Assembly: GCF_002104995.1 (NCBI RefSeq)
Contig: NW_024468249.1
Coordinates: forward strand, 2,170,001 to 2,234,000
Direction of reading: 5' to 3'
Source of the DNA: Linderina pennispora
Taxonomy: Eukaryota > Kickxellomycota > Kickxellomycetes > Kickxellales > Kickxellaceae
Length of the DNA: 64,000 nucleotides
The notes under the pieces are model-generated. The model worked only from the letters and a program-made list of their open reading frames with translations, ran no database searches and was not told the DNA's origin. The position numbers and the translations under genes were made by a program. Position 1 is the stretch's first letter, and every line of letters begins with the position of its first letter. Shown in pieces: positions 11,396 through 22,278 of this stretch.

Positions 11396-11920
11396 CTATT
11401 CATGCTCTAGAGCATCTTGACGTATGAGATGGCCGTGTACAACCTCCGGTATGCTTTGGAGCGCAGGCGGGTTTACAAACCACAGGCTCTCACGCCCTGC
11501 AGTGCCATGCAGCTCGTCCAACCTGCGCTCAAACAGCTCCTTAACCACCGGGTCAGGCACAGTGCCCGCTGACATGGCCACCTTTGACCAGACAATGTAG
11601 TGGAAGGTGTTTTCAGGGCAGCGCGTACGGATAGTCGTTCGGGATCATCAGGTAGTCGTCAGCAGGAGTCGTTGATGAACCTGCCCAGCTTCACTGTCAA
11701 GACGTAGTTCGTGACCGATCCGTACTGCTCGCGAATCTGCTGCATGTCTGCGCGGTACGCCTGCTCCTTTGGTGTCGTGCGGCCCAGCAGCTCCAGCCGC
11801 CCAACTGCGAACTATCTCCTTGATCTCGTCCCAGGTGAAGATGCGCGGAACGCCCATGTTGTTCGGGCGCTTCGGGTTGGTCGTCTCGACCGAGACCGGA
11901 GTGGGCACCGCGACTGTCAT
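11396..11920 (-). CDS. DUF3605-family protein, three frame breaks
   Basis: DUF3605 is a fungal family of unknown function. The minus-strand ATG at 11920 gives a short N-terminus, then FTWDEIKEIV, LELLGR, QIREQYGS and the family hallmark NDYPYALPENTFHYIVWSK, ending at 11396 after about 173 residues. Three surplus T bases (coding orientation) interrupt it: 11803 (AGT [T] GGG), 11664 (TCC [T] GCT) and 11615 (CCC [T] GAA, where the uncorrected frame hits TGA). With all three skipped the family pattern is continuous. All three surplus Ts precede a G, which matters for the frame-break finding. The stop lies about 50 bp from the presumed end of the convergent channel gene. Confidence 0.75.
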
Positions 11921-13410
11921 TTGCTGGCTAATTCGAGTATGAGTAGAGTTGTTTTGAAGAGGCTGAGAGCGAAGGAGGAAACCAAGTTGCCCGTCTCAAC
12001 GAAGCCAGTTATTAGTCAGCCACACACGTGACGCCGTATGGCTCGCATTGGTTAGCTGCTTGGCTCTCTTTCGAGGACCTCAACGTTCGGCACCCTCCGC
12101 AGTAGCGAGGACGGCTCTAGGTCTGTAGCTAGGGGATAATCCCGGTGTGCATGGCTGCTACATCCCTGCCCCTATCCTGGGAACAGCAACAAAGCCAGGT
12201 TTTTCCCTGCCAGCAGGGCCACAGGGCGGTGTCGGTGTTGGCGGCTGCTGCACTAGCCTGACCCGGGAAACAACAAATGGCACTACGGCCATGCAATAGC
12301 AACGCCCTTGCCGGTCACGCGTATATGGCTCCTGGGAGAAAATCAACGCAAATGTAGCAAGTCAAAAGCAAGATATTGACGAGCTTTTCTTGCTCGCTGC
12401 TGGGCGCTGCACCCTGCGGACCTCTAATGGTGGTCACGACGAGGGATTGAGCCCACTATTGCACTGCTACACGCATGGCTTCTGTTTTATGTCATCAGCT
12501 CAATAGGCGGTTCCAGATAGCGGAGCTGCTCTGTGCTCCATGGCACCGTGCCGGCCATTAGAGTGCATGCTGGGACAGATATAGGCCCGCCATAAATAGG
12601 TCATTGGGCTGGACAATGGCGGGCGATACGGCCAGTCCATCACAACGTATTTTTAGGCCCGCGCACATGATATGTCTCCAACCGATTCAACGGCGAATTT
12701 GGTACCGCTGCTGCGGGCACACCCGGTGCTTGGGGGGCATGCTACGCAGCAGCGAACACCACCCCGGCGCGGACCACACCCTCTGCCAAGGTTGGCACGG
12801 CAAGCTGCATATGGCGCAGGCGAAAATCTGGCTTTGGCCTTTGCACTATACTGCGAGAAATCTGCGCAAACCCCCGACCACCACTTGATTTCCCAACCCC
12901 AGGACATGCATGCCGCTTATTTTACGTGCCAATTGTGTTCATCAAGGGGCCAGGCGCACACTCTGCCGCTGGCTGCCCCGCCTTGGGTGAATGGGGAACA
13001 CAATAGCCGTCTAGCGAGAACAGACTGGAGAGGTTGTATGCATGACCGCTTTCGCAAGAACACCGACCGCTACATCGCCCTTCATCTGCAGAACCCTTCT
13101 GTTCGTTGCTCGTCAGTTTTTCTGCTCTGTAGCTTTCTCTTTAATCTCTAATACCAATTCCTTATCATTTCTGCCCTCCCTGTTCCCCACTTGCTGTGTT
13201 GCGCTGCTTTAGTTCATAGCCCAAACCACACTTTTGCCCGCATACACGCATTTGATATTTATTCGGCTTCTCCACTTGTCTATATATCCAAGAGAAGCTT
13301 ACAATCATACGGATACCGCTTTTTTAAATAGCTGACTTTCGGCAGTACACCTGTACATTTTTGTTCAACAGCCGGACCACCTGCTCACATCCTATACACA
13401 CAGCAGAACG
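11921..13410. other. 1.5-kb intergenic region, no supported gene
   Basis: Open frames exist on both strands (the longest is at 12672-13151 plus), but none shows a recognisable family, signal peptide or codon pattern. A CACGTG E-box sits near 12025 on the DUF3605 side. From about 13130 the sequence becomes T/C-rich with a TATATAT-like segment near 13280, probably the promoter of the trehalase-like gene at 13411. Confidence 0.4.
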
Positions 13411-15976
13411 ATGAACGCCGGATATAAATTGTGGGCGCTCGCGACGGTATTGGCGAGCGCATCATCAGTCGCAGCACAGTCGTCGCCCGGCCCGGTGACA
13501 TCAGCCCGAGACAGCGGCCTGTACGTGCAAAAGGCCTGTGACCATCCTATCTACTGCACTGGGCCTATCCTTGACAAGGTGCAGCGGTCGGGAATTTTTG
13601 ACGAGGACAAGACATTTGTCGACATGCCCACCCGCAAGCCGGTCAAAGGAGATTGTGGCCGCCTTCAGCGCCTTGCCCGCCAATGTGACCAAGGCCGAGC
13701 TGTCCCGCTTTGTCGACGACCACTTCGCACCTGCGGGCTCCGATATCGAGGAGGCCGAGCTGCCAGACTGGACCGAAACCCCACCGTTCTTGGACGGCGT
13801 CACAGACCCTGTGTTGCGCGGCTACGGAATGCAGCTGCACAACCAGTGGAAAAAGCTGGCCCGCAAAGCAAAAACTGTGCAGCAGTGCGACGGATGTGAG
13901 ACGTCGCTGCTCCACCTGAACAATACGTTCTTTGTCTCGGGCAGCACTATCTCGCGCGAGTTCCGTTACTGGGATACCTACTATGTCGAGCTGGGACTGC
14001 TCGAGTCCGGGCTATACACCACAACCAAGGGCATGCTGCAGAACCTTCTCGACATGGTCTACTACCACGGGTTTGTGCCCACCGGCGGCCGCCTCTATTT
14101 CACGGACCGCTCCGAGCCCCCGCTGCTGGCACTGATGATCAAGACATACTACGAGGCCACCAAGGACTTCGAGTTTGTCAAGGCTGCGCTGCCGCTGCTA
14201 AAGAAGGAGCACACCTTCTGGGAGACGTACCGCGGCGTCAACGTCACGTACACCCGCAATGCTACAGTCTCGCTCGGCAAGCGCCAGTCCAGCGGATTCC
14301 AGCTCGCCACAACACTTCTGTCGACATTCGGTCCAGTGCTGAGCAGTCAGGCGCTGCCTACTGGCAATGGCCAGAACAGCCTGTCCTCCTTCACTCCGAG
14401 ACCAGAGACGTACACCCAGGACCTCACGCTGGCCACGCAGCTGGAGACCTCGGTCCAGCTGAGCAAAATGGCGCTGACGTCGTCTGATCTGCTGGCTGCA
14501 TCCGAGGCTGGCACCGTGCCCAGTGTGCAGTATGTTAGCCCTGTCGACGTCACAGTCTTCCCGCAGCTCTCAAAGATGGCCCTGCGCCGCCGAGCGGCAA
14601 CTATCGGCGACCTGGTCAACCCATTCGCCAAGTACAACTCGACACAGCTCAATATCCTGGGTTCGGTTGCTGTCAACGACACCATCGCTGTCAACCTGAA
14701 CTCGATCTTGTATCAGGCTGAGCTGATCATTGCCGATTTCGAGGAGCTGGTCTATAAGAACGTCACCGCTGACTGCAAGGCATACCGCCTGCGCGCCGAG
14801 CAGCGCCGCCAGGCACTGTTCGACCTGACGTATAACGAGAAGACCGGCTTCTTCAACGACTTCCATCTGGAGGCAAACAAGAGGACGGACATCTGGTCTC
14901 TGAGCGCGCTGTGGCCGTATTGGGCCTTTGGCGACAAGATGCCAGCTGCCGGTGCCAAGCTCGCGCTGACGGCGGTCTCGAACCTGTACGATCGCTATCC
15001 GAACGGCCTGCCCAACACGCTGTTCAACACCAGCCAGGCGTGGGACTACCCGCATGTGAACCCACCCATGCAGCAGATGCTGGTCAAGTCGGCCGAGACT
15101 GTCGAGAAGCACTTGGGTATTAGCGACGAACTCTCGACCAAGCTCAAGGGCATCTCAACCCGCGTTGTGCAGGGCACGATCGACCAGGCGTTCTGCGACT
15201 GGTATGCCAACGGTGGCTCTATCAACGGTGTGCTGGATCAGAACTCGGTCGGCTCATCTGCCAATGCCAACAGCAGCTACCAGATTAACGCTGATGGCAG
15301 CTTGTCGTCGGTCAGCAACGCGGACATTAACCCGATGCGGACCAACGGCATCGCAATGTGGCTGTTTGCTTCGTACAGCAGCAAGATTGAGATCCCCAAG
15401 TGCCCTGACCTCGAGCTCAAGGTCGTCACTCCACCGACCACTGCTGCGCCTACCCCCCAGCCTACCCCTCAGCCTACTCTTGAGCCTACCCCTCAGCCCA
15501 CTCTTGAGCCTACCCCTCAGTCTACTCCTCAGTCTACTCTTCAGCCTACTCTCAAACCTACTCCTCAGCCTACCCCTCAGCCCACTCTTGAGCCTACCCC
15601 TCAGTCTACTCTTCAGTCTACTCCTCAGTCTACTCCCCAGCCCACTCTTGAGCCGACCTCTCAGCCTACCCTTGAGTCGACCTCTCAGCCCACTCTTGAA
15701 CCAACCTCTCAACCTACCCTTGAACCGACTCAGACCCCGACCTCGACCTCGACCCCGACCCCGACCCCGACCCCGACTCCAATTCCGACTCTGACTCCGA
15801 CTCCGACTCCGACTCCGACTCCGACTCCAAGTGCGACACCCACGAGTGCTCCGACTTCTTCGGCCCCACCCAAATCGACGTGCGTCTTTACGCAAAAGTG
15901 CCAACGGTGCCGCTGCCTCGTTAAGCGTCGTGCCATTGTTCGGCGTCGCAAGCGCACTGGCCCCGTCCGCAAGTAA
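13411..15976 (+). CDS. secreted GH37 trehalase-fold protein lacking the catalytic acids
   Basis: GH37 trehalases hydrolyse trehalose with an Asp (ESGWDFSSRW motif) and a Glu (QEGFGWTNG motif). Here a signal peptide (residues 1-22) is followed by TFVDMP, REFRYWDTYYVE, TTKGMLQNLLDMV, PRPETY, an Asn-Leu-Asn helix and AWDYPHVNPP, all in trehalase order. The first catalytic motif reads EAGTVPSVQY and the second INPMRTNG, so both acids appear replaced. A Pro/Thr-rich repeat tract (about 130 residues) comes next. One surplus base near 13634-13657 shifts the frame after the N-terminus; the rest is open for 2.3 kb. As read, the protein ends in a Cys/Arg-rich tail at TAA 15974-15976. Skipping T at 15899 would instead give an Ala-rich hydrophobic tail like a GPI-anchor signal. 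Fold assignment is firm; loss of activity is inference from motif comparison done by eye. Confidence 0.8.
15451..15840 (+). repeat. in-frame Pro/Thr minisatellite in the trehalase-like gene
   Basis: The first part is a 12-nt repeat encoding PTPQ/PTLE/STPQ variants, about 22 units to roughly 15735. The rest is a 6-nt repeat encoding PT and ST pairs. Units vary mainly at third positions, so the array is diverged rather than newly expanded. It encodes a probably O-mannosylated stalk between the trehalase fold and the C-terminus. Confidence 0.9.
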
Positions 15977-18055
15977 ACACGATTTTGAAGTGTATTAACT
16001 TCGTAGAACCCTTTTACTTTTGTCTCGCGTCACCAAGCTGGGTCTGCAGCCAGGTTCCTATGTATGGCCAAATCTGAGTAAATCGTATATTTAATTTTGT
16101 GATGTTACCAACAAAACCATTTGTGCACATTCGAGCGTTTAAAATGATAATGACCGAATGTAGCGGCCGTATGGTTAAAACAAAAAATTATAGATAGCTA
16201 TATACTATATGATGTAACATGCCATTAAGGTAGTTCCATCTTACCCAAGGTAGTTTACCCACTGAGAGTGGCGCAGCTTTATCTAGGGCCGTGCGCGGCC
16301 TAGCTAAGGGCTCCGTGTGCGCACTCGGCGATTGCTTAAACACGCCCTGCTGGCTCCTAGCAGTAGGGATTCATTCTAGTTTTTCCAATATATTTTTATG
16401 AACGCTTACATTTGGTTTCATCAGCATCTATATAGCTTATTACTAGGAGAACACCGTACCTAGTACCTTTATCCCAGACAAATTGACCGAGGTCTCTTTA
16501 GGCACATACCGTCTCTATTTATTTGTATTTTATGGGCTATTATGAGCGCCGATAAAAAGAAGGCATCTGGCACTACAGTTTTGTTATATGTACTAATTAA
16601 TGTAATTCATTGTAAGAAAAAGGAAAGACATAGCATGGTGTTCGAAACAGGAACCGGTACCCCTTTAAACTAATCGAATTGTCCTACTGTGTGCGTGTAC
16701 GGCTGTCATAATACGGACCTGACTCTTGTCCTAAAGCCCTACACCTGGTACTATGTTTATCTTTTTGGGTCCGTAGTTCTCATTTGCATCAGGTCTAGTT
16801 AGTACCTGATCGACCTCTATGGATCTGGCACCTTCAACAGTAGTTGGTCCGAAATGTAACAGAGATGCATAGGGGAAATCATAATATTGATACCAAGCAA
16901 AGCCTTGCACCGAGTAGGAAAAAGTGCAGTGTGCAGCAATAGACGGACATGACACACTGGTCACAAAGCGAAGTCTTCCAGGAAATTTTGAGAGGCTGGA
17001 TCATCGGCCGATTCGCAGTTTTGGAGTGTCCAAAACTAGTAGATGGCCTCATTAGGATAATAACAATGAACCATGAATGCGTCTATCAATCACCGAGCCC
17101 ATGCATGGTAGGAAACATGACAACCCAGGCCTATGAGAATTAGAAGGTTTTAACATAGAACAGTGTTGATAAATTATCAAGGAGAAATCAAAGGAGAAAT
17201 AAGGAGTGAGAGTCAATGCGATTGTTTCCTTTCAGGTTGCCAGCAGTGACCTTTTTAAGGCTGTGCCTTAGAGGTATTCAGGACGTTTTTGGAGTATCTA
17301 AAATCCAAATCAATAAAGGTACAGGCTAGCCGTTGGATTCATGGTACAGAGATCCGGCTCAGTGCGAATGGGTTTCCTGATTTGCTTGCGGAAATACTGG
17401 GTAAACATGGTTTTGTTCTTACTAAGTGTCAGCATGGAGCACTCACTATTACTCATACTTGAATTGGTTTGGCTCTTTGGCATGAAGGCCATATCCTACT
17501 GCTCGGACAGCGGGATTTACTCCAAGTTTTGTGCTGAAAGGAAGATTGACACTTTGTCAGAAACACAATCATGAATTATGAACGCAGTGCCGAGTTGGTG
17601 TCACGGTCATATTCAATGTGATTGGTGAAATGAACATTTACCAAGAAAAGGACTGAGGATTGTAAAGGAAATTGCACGATTATCATAACATCAATTCGAA
17701 ATTGAATAAATATAGCCTAGGATGGTTGAATAATGATCAGCAATGGGCGACAATCAAGAGACACATCTCCAAAAGCTCTCTGCGGGTCTCTGAATTCAAG
17801 TCTAAGGGGGAAAAAAGCTCATATATTCTAGCTCGCCACATGATAAATGCACATGCATGCATCATGCACCAGGTTTGGAAACCGGCTCTTTCTAAAAATC
17901 AATAAAACAATACACTCCCAAGCCAAACACTTCCAACAGAGCCAACAAGTGGAAACCATTAAAACACTCAGGTTGGGCCTTTTTTTCAAAGTTGCATATA
18001 TTACTCATCCCTTATTCTCGAGTTTTCCTCACCATTACTGCAAACACCGCTTATA
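15977..18055. other. 2.1-kb AT-rich island without an intact gene
   Basis: Base composition drops sharply in G+C compared with both flanking genes. No open frame here has recognisable motifs. A stretch at about 17290-17460 reads as 50 plausible residues before a stop and could be a decayed coding fragment. The last 150 bp contain the likely promoter of the HMG-box gene. I found no terminal repeats, target-site duplications or transposase motifs. Confidence 0.5.
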
Positions 18056-18928
18056 ATGACCACACCCAACACCTCTAACTTTGATGCATGTAGCTACACT
18101 AATATCTGTCAATTGCCTAAACCTGTTGGCTTTATACCCGCTATTCATACTCACACCCCTTTATATGAATTTAGCCACATTCCATTGTCTGCATCTGCTG
18201 ACCCAAGTCGTTTAACCTTCCAGCCTCTACCAACCACCAATCTACCCAGCTACTTTTCAAATATTCCAAACACACCCATATTGACAAGATCCCCCAGCAC
18301 ACCCGAGCTGGTACGCGCAGCTGCATCACCAATCCTTCCGCTTCAACGCGCATTGATCCTACCTACAGACCTCTCGCAGCTAGCACCATCTGAGTTGGTA
18401 ATTCCGCGGCCTTTAAAGTGCCAAACGCGCGCACTTAACGCATATATGCTGTTTCGGAAGTCGGTCATTGGCAAATTCAAGCACAGCGGTCTGTCTGCAT
18501 CGAAAATAACAGAGCTTATTACTGACGCATGGAAGAAAATGACTGAGGATGAGAAACTCTCCTTTCGGGAGATGTCGAAACAGCAGCAGAGAGAACTGGA
18601 CAAGGCGAATGGGCGTGTGGTCAAGAAAGCCCGTGGCAAGAAAGACCGGAAAAAGAGGGCCCACCGCTTCGTCGACTGTATAGCCAAGAAATCGTGCAAG
18701 GAGATACCCAAGCTCGAGACATATCCTTTGGTCCCCTCAAATGCTCCTGTTGTTGTACCAAACGCAACCACCGTTTATGCCCAGTATGTGCAGGGATGCC
18801 AGGATTTGGTGCTCTCAGTCGACATGACAGGCGCTACCACTGACCTGAACCCTACGGCTGAAAATATCATGATTCCGCCAGACAACCAAGTCTTTGAGCT
18901 GCCTCCAGGCATGCAGTACATGTCATAA
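18056..18928 (+). CDS. HMG-box transcription factor, MATA-type
   Basis: This intact 290-residue protein has a Pro/Ser/Thr-rich N-terminus, an HMG box at about residues 118-185 (starting at RPLKCQTRALNAYMLF, with the ITDAWKKM and FREMSKQQQ helices), a Lys/Arg-rich segment resembling a nuclear signal, and an acidic/Gly C-terminus. The box resembles MATA_HMG proteins of fungal mating-type loci, which bind and bend DNA. It follows an AT-rich island and is itself lower in G+C than its neighbours. It ends about 60 bp from the convergent permease gene. A mating-type role is possible but not shown: flanks lack the tptA/rnhA pair known from Mucoromycota sex loci. Confidence 0.85.
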   Translation: MTTPNTSNFDACSYTNICQLPKPVGFIPAIHTHTPLYEFSHIPLSASADPSRLTFQPLPTTNLPSYFSNIPNTPILTRSPSTPELVRAAASPILPLQRALILPTDLSQLAPSELVIPRPLKCQTRALNAYMLFRKSVIGKFKHSGLSASKITELITDAWKKMTEDEKLSFREMSKQQQRELDKANGRVVKKARGKKDRKKRAHRFVDCIAKKSCKEIPKLETYPLVPSNAPVVVPNATTVYAQYVQGCQDLVLSVDMTGATTDLNPTAENIMIPPDNQVFELPPGMQYMS

Positions 18929-18988
18929 ACAACCGTGTTTGACAAACACTGTAGTTGAAAATAATACATTTGCTCTTCAAAAATAATT

Positions 18989-20302
18989 TTAAGCGGTTGC
19001 AAGGATATTGTACGTTCCTAGCACCATTATCCAGAAGCCGAATAGCACGACCATCCATGCCACCACCCACTTGGCCAGGCTCCAGGCAGTGAGTCTGACC
19101 GGAGTCCCGCCCAGCAGCGGCGCGCTCTCGAGGCTCTGGCGGCTCAAGATCATGCCCACCGAAACATCAGTGCCAGCCCACAGGTAGACGAGCCCAGGCA
19201 GGACAAAGTTGATGACGCTGGCAGTCAGCGACCCGATCAGCTCGTAGGCCAGACCCAAGTCGCGACACACGATGGCAACAGCGGTGCACATGACAAACAC
19301 CACCACGGTGCATGTGGACTCGTAGACTGTGCTGACGGCATGGCGCTCAGGATCGATCTTCAGGATCTCGGTCAGAGTATCGCGCACCGGGTAGAATGCC
19401 ATGGGCGTGGTCAGCACCATCGTGACGGCAAACAGCAGGCGGCCAAAGTTGACCCAGTTGTCGGTATCGGGGAAGTTCATCAGCACATTGGCCTGGGCCG
19501 AGCTGCCAAAGGCCAGGAATCCGGTCACAGCAAACGCCATCGAGATGGCTGTGGCACCAGTTGTGGCTGCGGCCGACGCCCGGACCCAATTCCCGATAGA
19601 CCGGTCGCGCAGACCCAGGAAATTGGGGAACGCCGCATGGCACGAGCTATACGTAAAGGCCAGCACGCCCATGGCAGGCAGAATGCGCGGGCCAAAGACA
19701 TCGAAGTTAACGGAAGACTCGCCGGCATACAGGGGTGCACGCATAGCCACCACCATGATGATATACGGCAGACACAGGACTGAGACAATCGAGAATTGAG
19801 CCAGCGGACCGGTGTTGCGGAAAAACAGAAGTGGCAGGATCACAACAATCGCAATGGCCGACAGTAGCACGCCGCGCGAAACCTGCACCGGCGCGTAGAT
19901 CTGGACCAGCGACTCGACAAGGTCGCCAATGAGCATTAGATACAGGATTACCGTGCCCAGCATGTCCACCAGCATGCTGACGTTCAGAGCGTGGTAGCCA
20001 AATCTGCCCAGCGCAGCCTCAGTCACTGACGAAAAATGCGCAGTGCCTGTACGCGTCCCAGTGCGCACCAGAGCGTAGAGCGTGAACTGGGAGAGCCCGG
20101 CAATCACAACGAGCATGAAGACACCGAAGAAGAAGCCGGCGTTATGCAGTGCGTACGGGAGACACACAATGCCGCTGCCCACAATAGCATTCAGCACATT
20201 GAAGCCCACCCTGGTCGTGCTCTCGCCCTTGTCGGGGGCTGCGGTCTTGGATGGCTCTGGCACTACCAGAGGCTCGGCGAGGTCACGCGTATCGGCGGTC
20301 AT
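18989..20302 (-). CDS. vacuolar-type amino-acid permease 2 (AVT/SLC38-like)
   Basis: This intact 437-residue paralogue of the gene at 398-1679 belongs to the amino-acid/auxin permease family. The N-terminus is polar (residues 1-28), followed by GSGIVCLPYALHNAG in helix 1 and about ten further helices. The cytosolic loop before the last helix carries ESAPLL, an ExxxLL acidic dileucine of the type recognised by AP-3 for vacuolar delivery. The ATG at 20302 is chosen because it precedes helix 1 by a normal-length cytosolic tail. A TTATAA element lies about 90 bp upstream. Neutral amino-acid transport at the vacuole is inferred from the family and the signal. Confidence 0.9.
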   Translation of the reverse strand: MTADTRDLAEPLVVPEPSKTAAPDKGESTTRVGFNVLNAIVGSGIVCLPYALHNAGFFFGVFMLVVIAGLSQFTLYALVRTGTRTGTAHFSSVTEAALGRFGYHALNVSMLVDMLGTVILYLMLIGDLVESLVQIYAPVQVSRGVLLSAIAIVVILPLLFFRNTGPLAQFSIVSVLCLPYIIMVVAMRAPLYAGESSVNFDVFGPRILPAMGVLAFTYSSCHAAFPNFLGLRDRSIGNWVRASAAATTGATAISMAFAVTGFLAFGSSAQANVLMNFPDTDNWVNFGRLLFAVTMVLTTPMAFYPVRDTLTEILKIDPERHAVSTVYESTCTVVVFVMCTAVAIVCRDLGLAYELIGSLTASVINFVLPGLVYLWAGTDVSVGMILSRQSLESAPLLGGTPVRLTAWSLAKWVVAWMVVLFGFWIMVLGTYNILATA

Positions 20303-20739
20303 GGCTAAGAGTGCGGGAAAAACAAATGCTGAGATGGAGGAGCAGCAGGATGGCGACGAGGAAGGGGCGTGGGCGTGCCGAGGGTGCCGGTTATAAAACA
20401 GGGGCCCTCAGCATGCGAGCGAGGGAGCTAGCCAACTCAAAAAAGGCAGACAATCTCCATCCCCAAAGCCTACTACCACCCAAACGATGCAAGCTGGAGC
20501 TGGACAATACATGAAGGCTTTCTCCTTTGCAGCACATGACTCGGGCTTTTGCCGAACCGCACTACTTTGCCGACCGCAAGCTCCTGACTCACAAAAAGCG
20601 CGAAAACGCTCTGCTGCTCCCTCAGGATCGGCTCGGGTCCCACACATGCCAGCAATGGCCCTTAAAGAGAAAAGTGGGAGTTTGCTGATCATTTGGACAA
20701 CACACGTTTATGAGAATCCCAATCCAGGGGACGCAGAGA
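20303..20739. promoter_or_regulatory. upstream region of permease 2 and 3' flank of the MFS gene
   Basis: This 437-bp gap lies between two minus-strand genes. TTATAA at about 20392-20397 (minus orientation) is a likely TATA element for the permease. No gene is supported. Confidence 0.4.
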
Positions 20740-22278
20740 CTACAAAAATGCTTTGGCGTTCTCGCCGATAAACGCGTTTCGACCGTACTTGTACACCCAG
20801 ATCGTCGGCTGGATGGCCAAGATGATGGCGCCAAAGACCAGAATCGCGGCCACCACACCCATGGTCCCGGCGAACCCTATCACGTTCATGATGGGCGGCA
20901 GGATGGTCGGGATGATGATGACACCGACGCTGTAGGCAATGTTGAACAGCGCATAGACCTTGGCGTAGGCGTCGCCGCCCAGCCGATGCACGCGCACGCC
21001 CATAGTGCTCATGATGGGCACTGCCGCGACGCCATTCAGCAGCCCGCAAAACACAAGGTTGACGACCAGCCCGGCCAGGTTGCGCGGCAGGCCGATGAAG
21101 GCTATCGAGACCGCCGTTAAAATCGAGCCGATAATCATGAATCCAAAGCGTCCGTACGGCGCCAGCTTGTTCAGCACCCGCTCGTCGTCGGTGTATCTGC
21201 CGGCAATGGGGCCGACGATGGCATTGGGCACCACCAGCGCAATGAACACAACACCAATGAGCTTCTCGTTCAAGCCAAAGTCGTTCCTCAGGTGGATGGG
21301 CAGCACAGGCTCAAATGCGCCCGAGGCTCCAGTCACAGTGATGGTCGCAACGCAGCAGGCCAGAATCGGCCAGTCCTTGAGCAGGTCCCACATTGTCGTG
21401 CGCCGCCGCTCTGGCTGCTCGCCTGCCTCCTCGCTCTTGACCGACACCTCCGTGCTATCCTGCTGTGTCTCCGAGGCACAGCTTATTTCCGATTTTTTGC
21501 TACCCTCGCCATTGTGCGCGGACTGCACGTCTGCAGGCGCCTGCACAATATGATCGGCTGCACCTTCGGTATTCAGCAGTTTTTCGCGCTGCGCGCTTGC
21601 CAGGCTGACCCGGGACTGCTGCCGAGACACTGCCAGGTTCACATCGGTGGGCTCGCGCAGCAAAAGACGGAACACCAGGTCCACCACAGTGATGGCTGCG
21701 ACGAAAATGGCAATTGCATGGACGCCGCCTGCGTCATAAATTAACCCGCCCAAGACCGGGCCGCCCAAATATCCCACGGTGAACCCCGAAAACGCAATGC
21801 CCATTGCCTTGCCAATGGAGTCTTGCGGGTACACATCAGCGATCATGCCCAGACCAATGGCCCACGTGATCCCCGATGACACGCCCTGCGCCAGGCGCGC
21901 CACAACCAGCTCCCAGAACGCATTCGACAGCGCAAACAGAACACTAGTGGCGCCCAGACCGAGCAGACCGATTATCATGGGCCACTTGCGGATGTGGTAG
22001 CGATCAGATATGTAGGCTGAGACTGGTGCGCCAACCAGCACACCCACGCCAAAGCATCCAAACAGAATGCCGTTGGCTGAGCTGCTCATCCCGAGCTTTT
22101 CCTGCAGAATGTCGGGCAGGAACGGCACAATGAGGCCGTACACAACGGTGTCGGCAAACACAGCCATGGTCGATACCAAAAGCACTGCTGCAGGCGTGCA
22201 CCGGAAGTCGTTGAACCTGCGCACGATCCGCGTCATCGTGGTCCCACCGTAGTCGTCAGCAGTAGTCATATTTAGCAA
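20740..22278 (-). CDS. major facilitator superfamily transporter, DHA1/VMAT-like
   Basis: This intact 512-residue transporter has twelve predicted helices in two sets of six. Motif A in loop 2-3 is SDRYHIRKWP. A hydrophilic central loop of about 100 residues (residues 215-310) is rich in Ser and Glu. Overall pattern and the DTVVYGLIVPFLP first helix resemble drug:H+ antiporters of the DHA1 group and vesicular amine transporters. Substrate is unknown. The first ATG (22278) is used; a second at position 4 is equally possible. It reads in the same direction as permease 2, 437 bp away. Confidence 0.9.
   Translation of the reverse strand: MLNMTTADDYGGTTMTRIVRRFNDFRCTPAAVLLVSTMAVFADTVVYGLIVPFLPDILQEKLGMSSSANGILFGCFGVGVLVGAPVSAYISDRYHIRKWPMIIGLLGLGATSVLFALSNAFWELVVARLAQGVSSGITWAIGLGMIADVYPQDSIGKAMGIAFSGFTVGYLGGPVLGGLIYDAGGVHAIAIFVAAITVVDLVFRLLLREPTDVNLAVSRQQSRVSLASAQREKLLNTEGAADHIVQAPADVQSAHNGEGSKKSEISCASETQQDSTEVSVKSEEAGEQPERRRTTMWDLLKDWPILACCVATITVTGASGAFEPVLPIHLRNDFGLNEKLIGVVFIALVVPNAIVGPIAGRYTDDERVLNKLAPYGRFGFMIIGSILTAVSIAFIGLPRNLAGLVVNLVFCGLLNGVAAVPIMSTMGVRVHRLGGDAYAKVYALFNIAYSVGVIIIPTILPPIMNVIGFAGTMGVVAAILVFGAIILAIQPTIWVYKYGRNAFIGENAKAFL

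Noticed and set aside
12672-13151. 159-codon plus-strand open frame
   Set aside because: No family, signal peptide or promoter, and it runs into the T/C-rich promoter of the next gene.
15451-15840. CRISPR-like regular repeat
   Set aside because: Units are contiguous coding repeats without unique spacers, in a eukaryotic gene.
15254-15904. 216-codon minus-strand Arg/Ser/Gly-rich frame
   Set aside because: It is produced by the Pro/Thr repeat of the trehalase-like gene read on the opposite strand.
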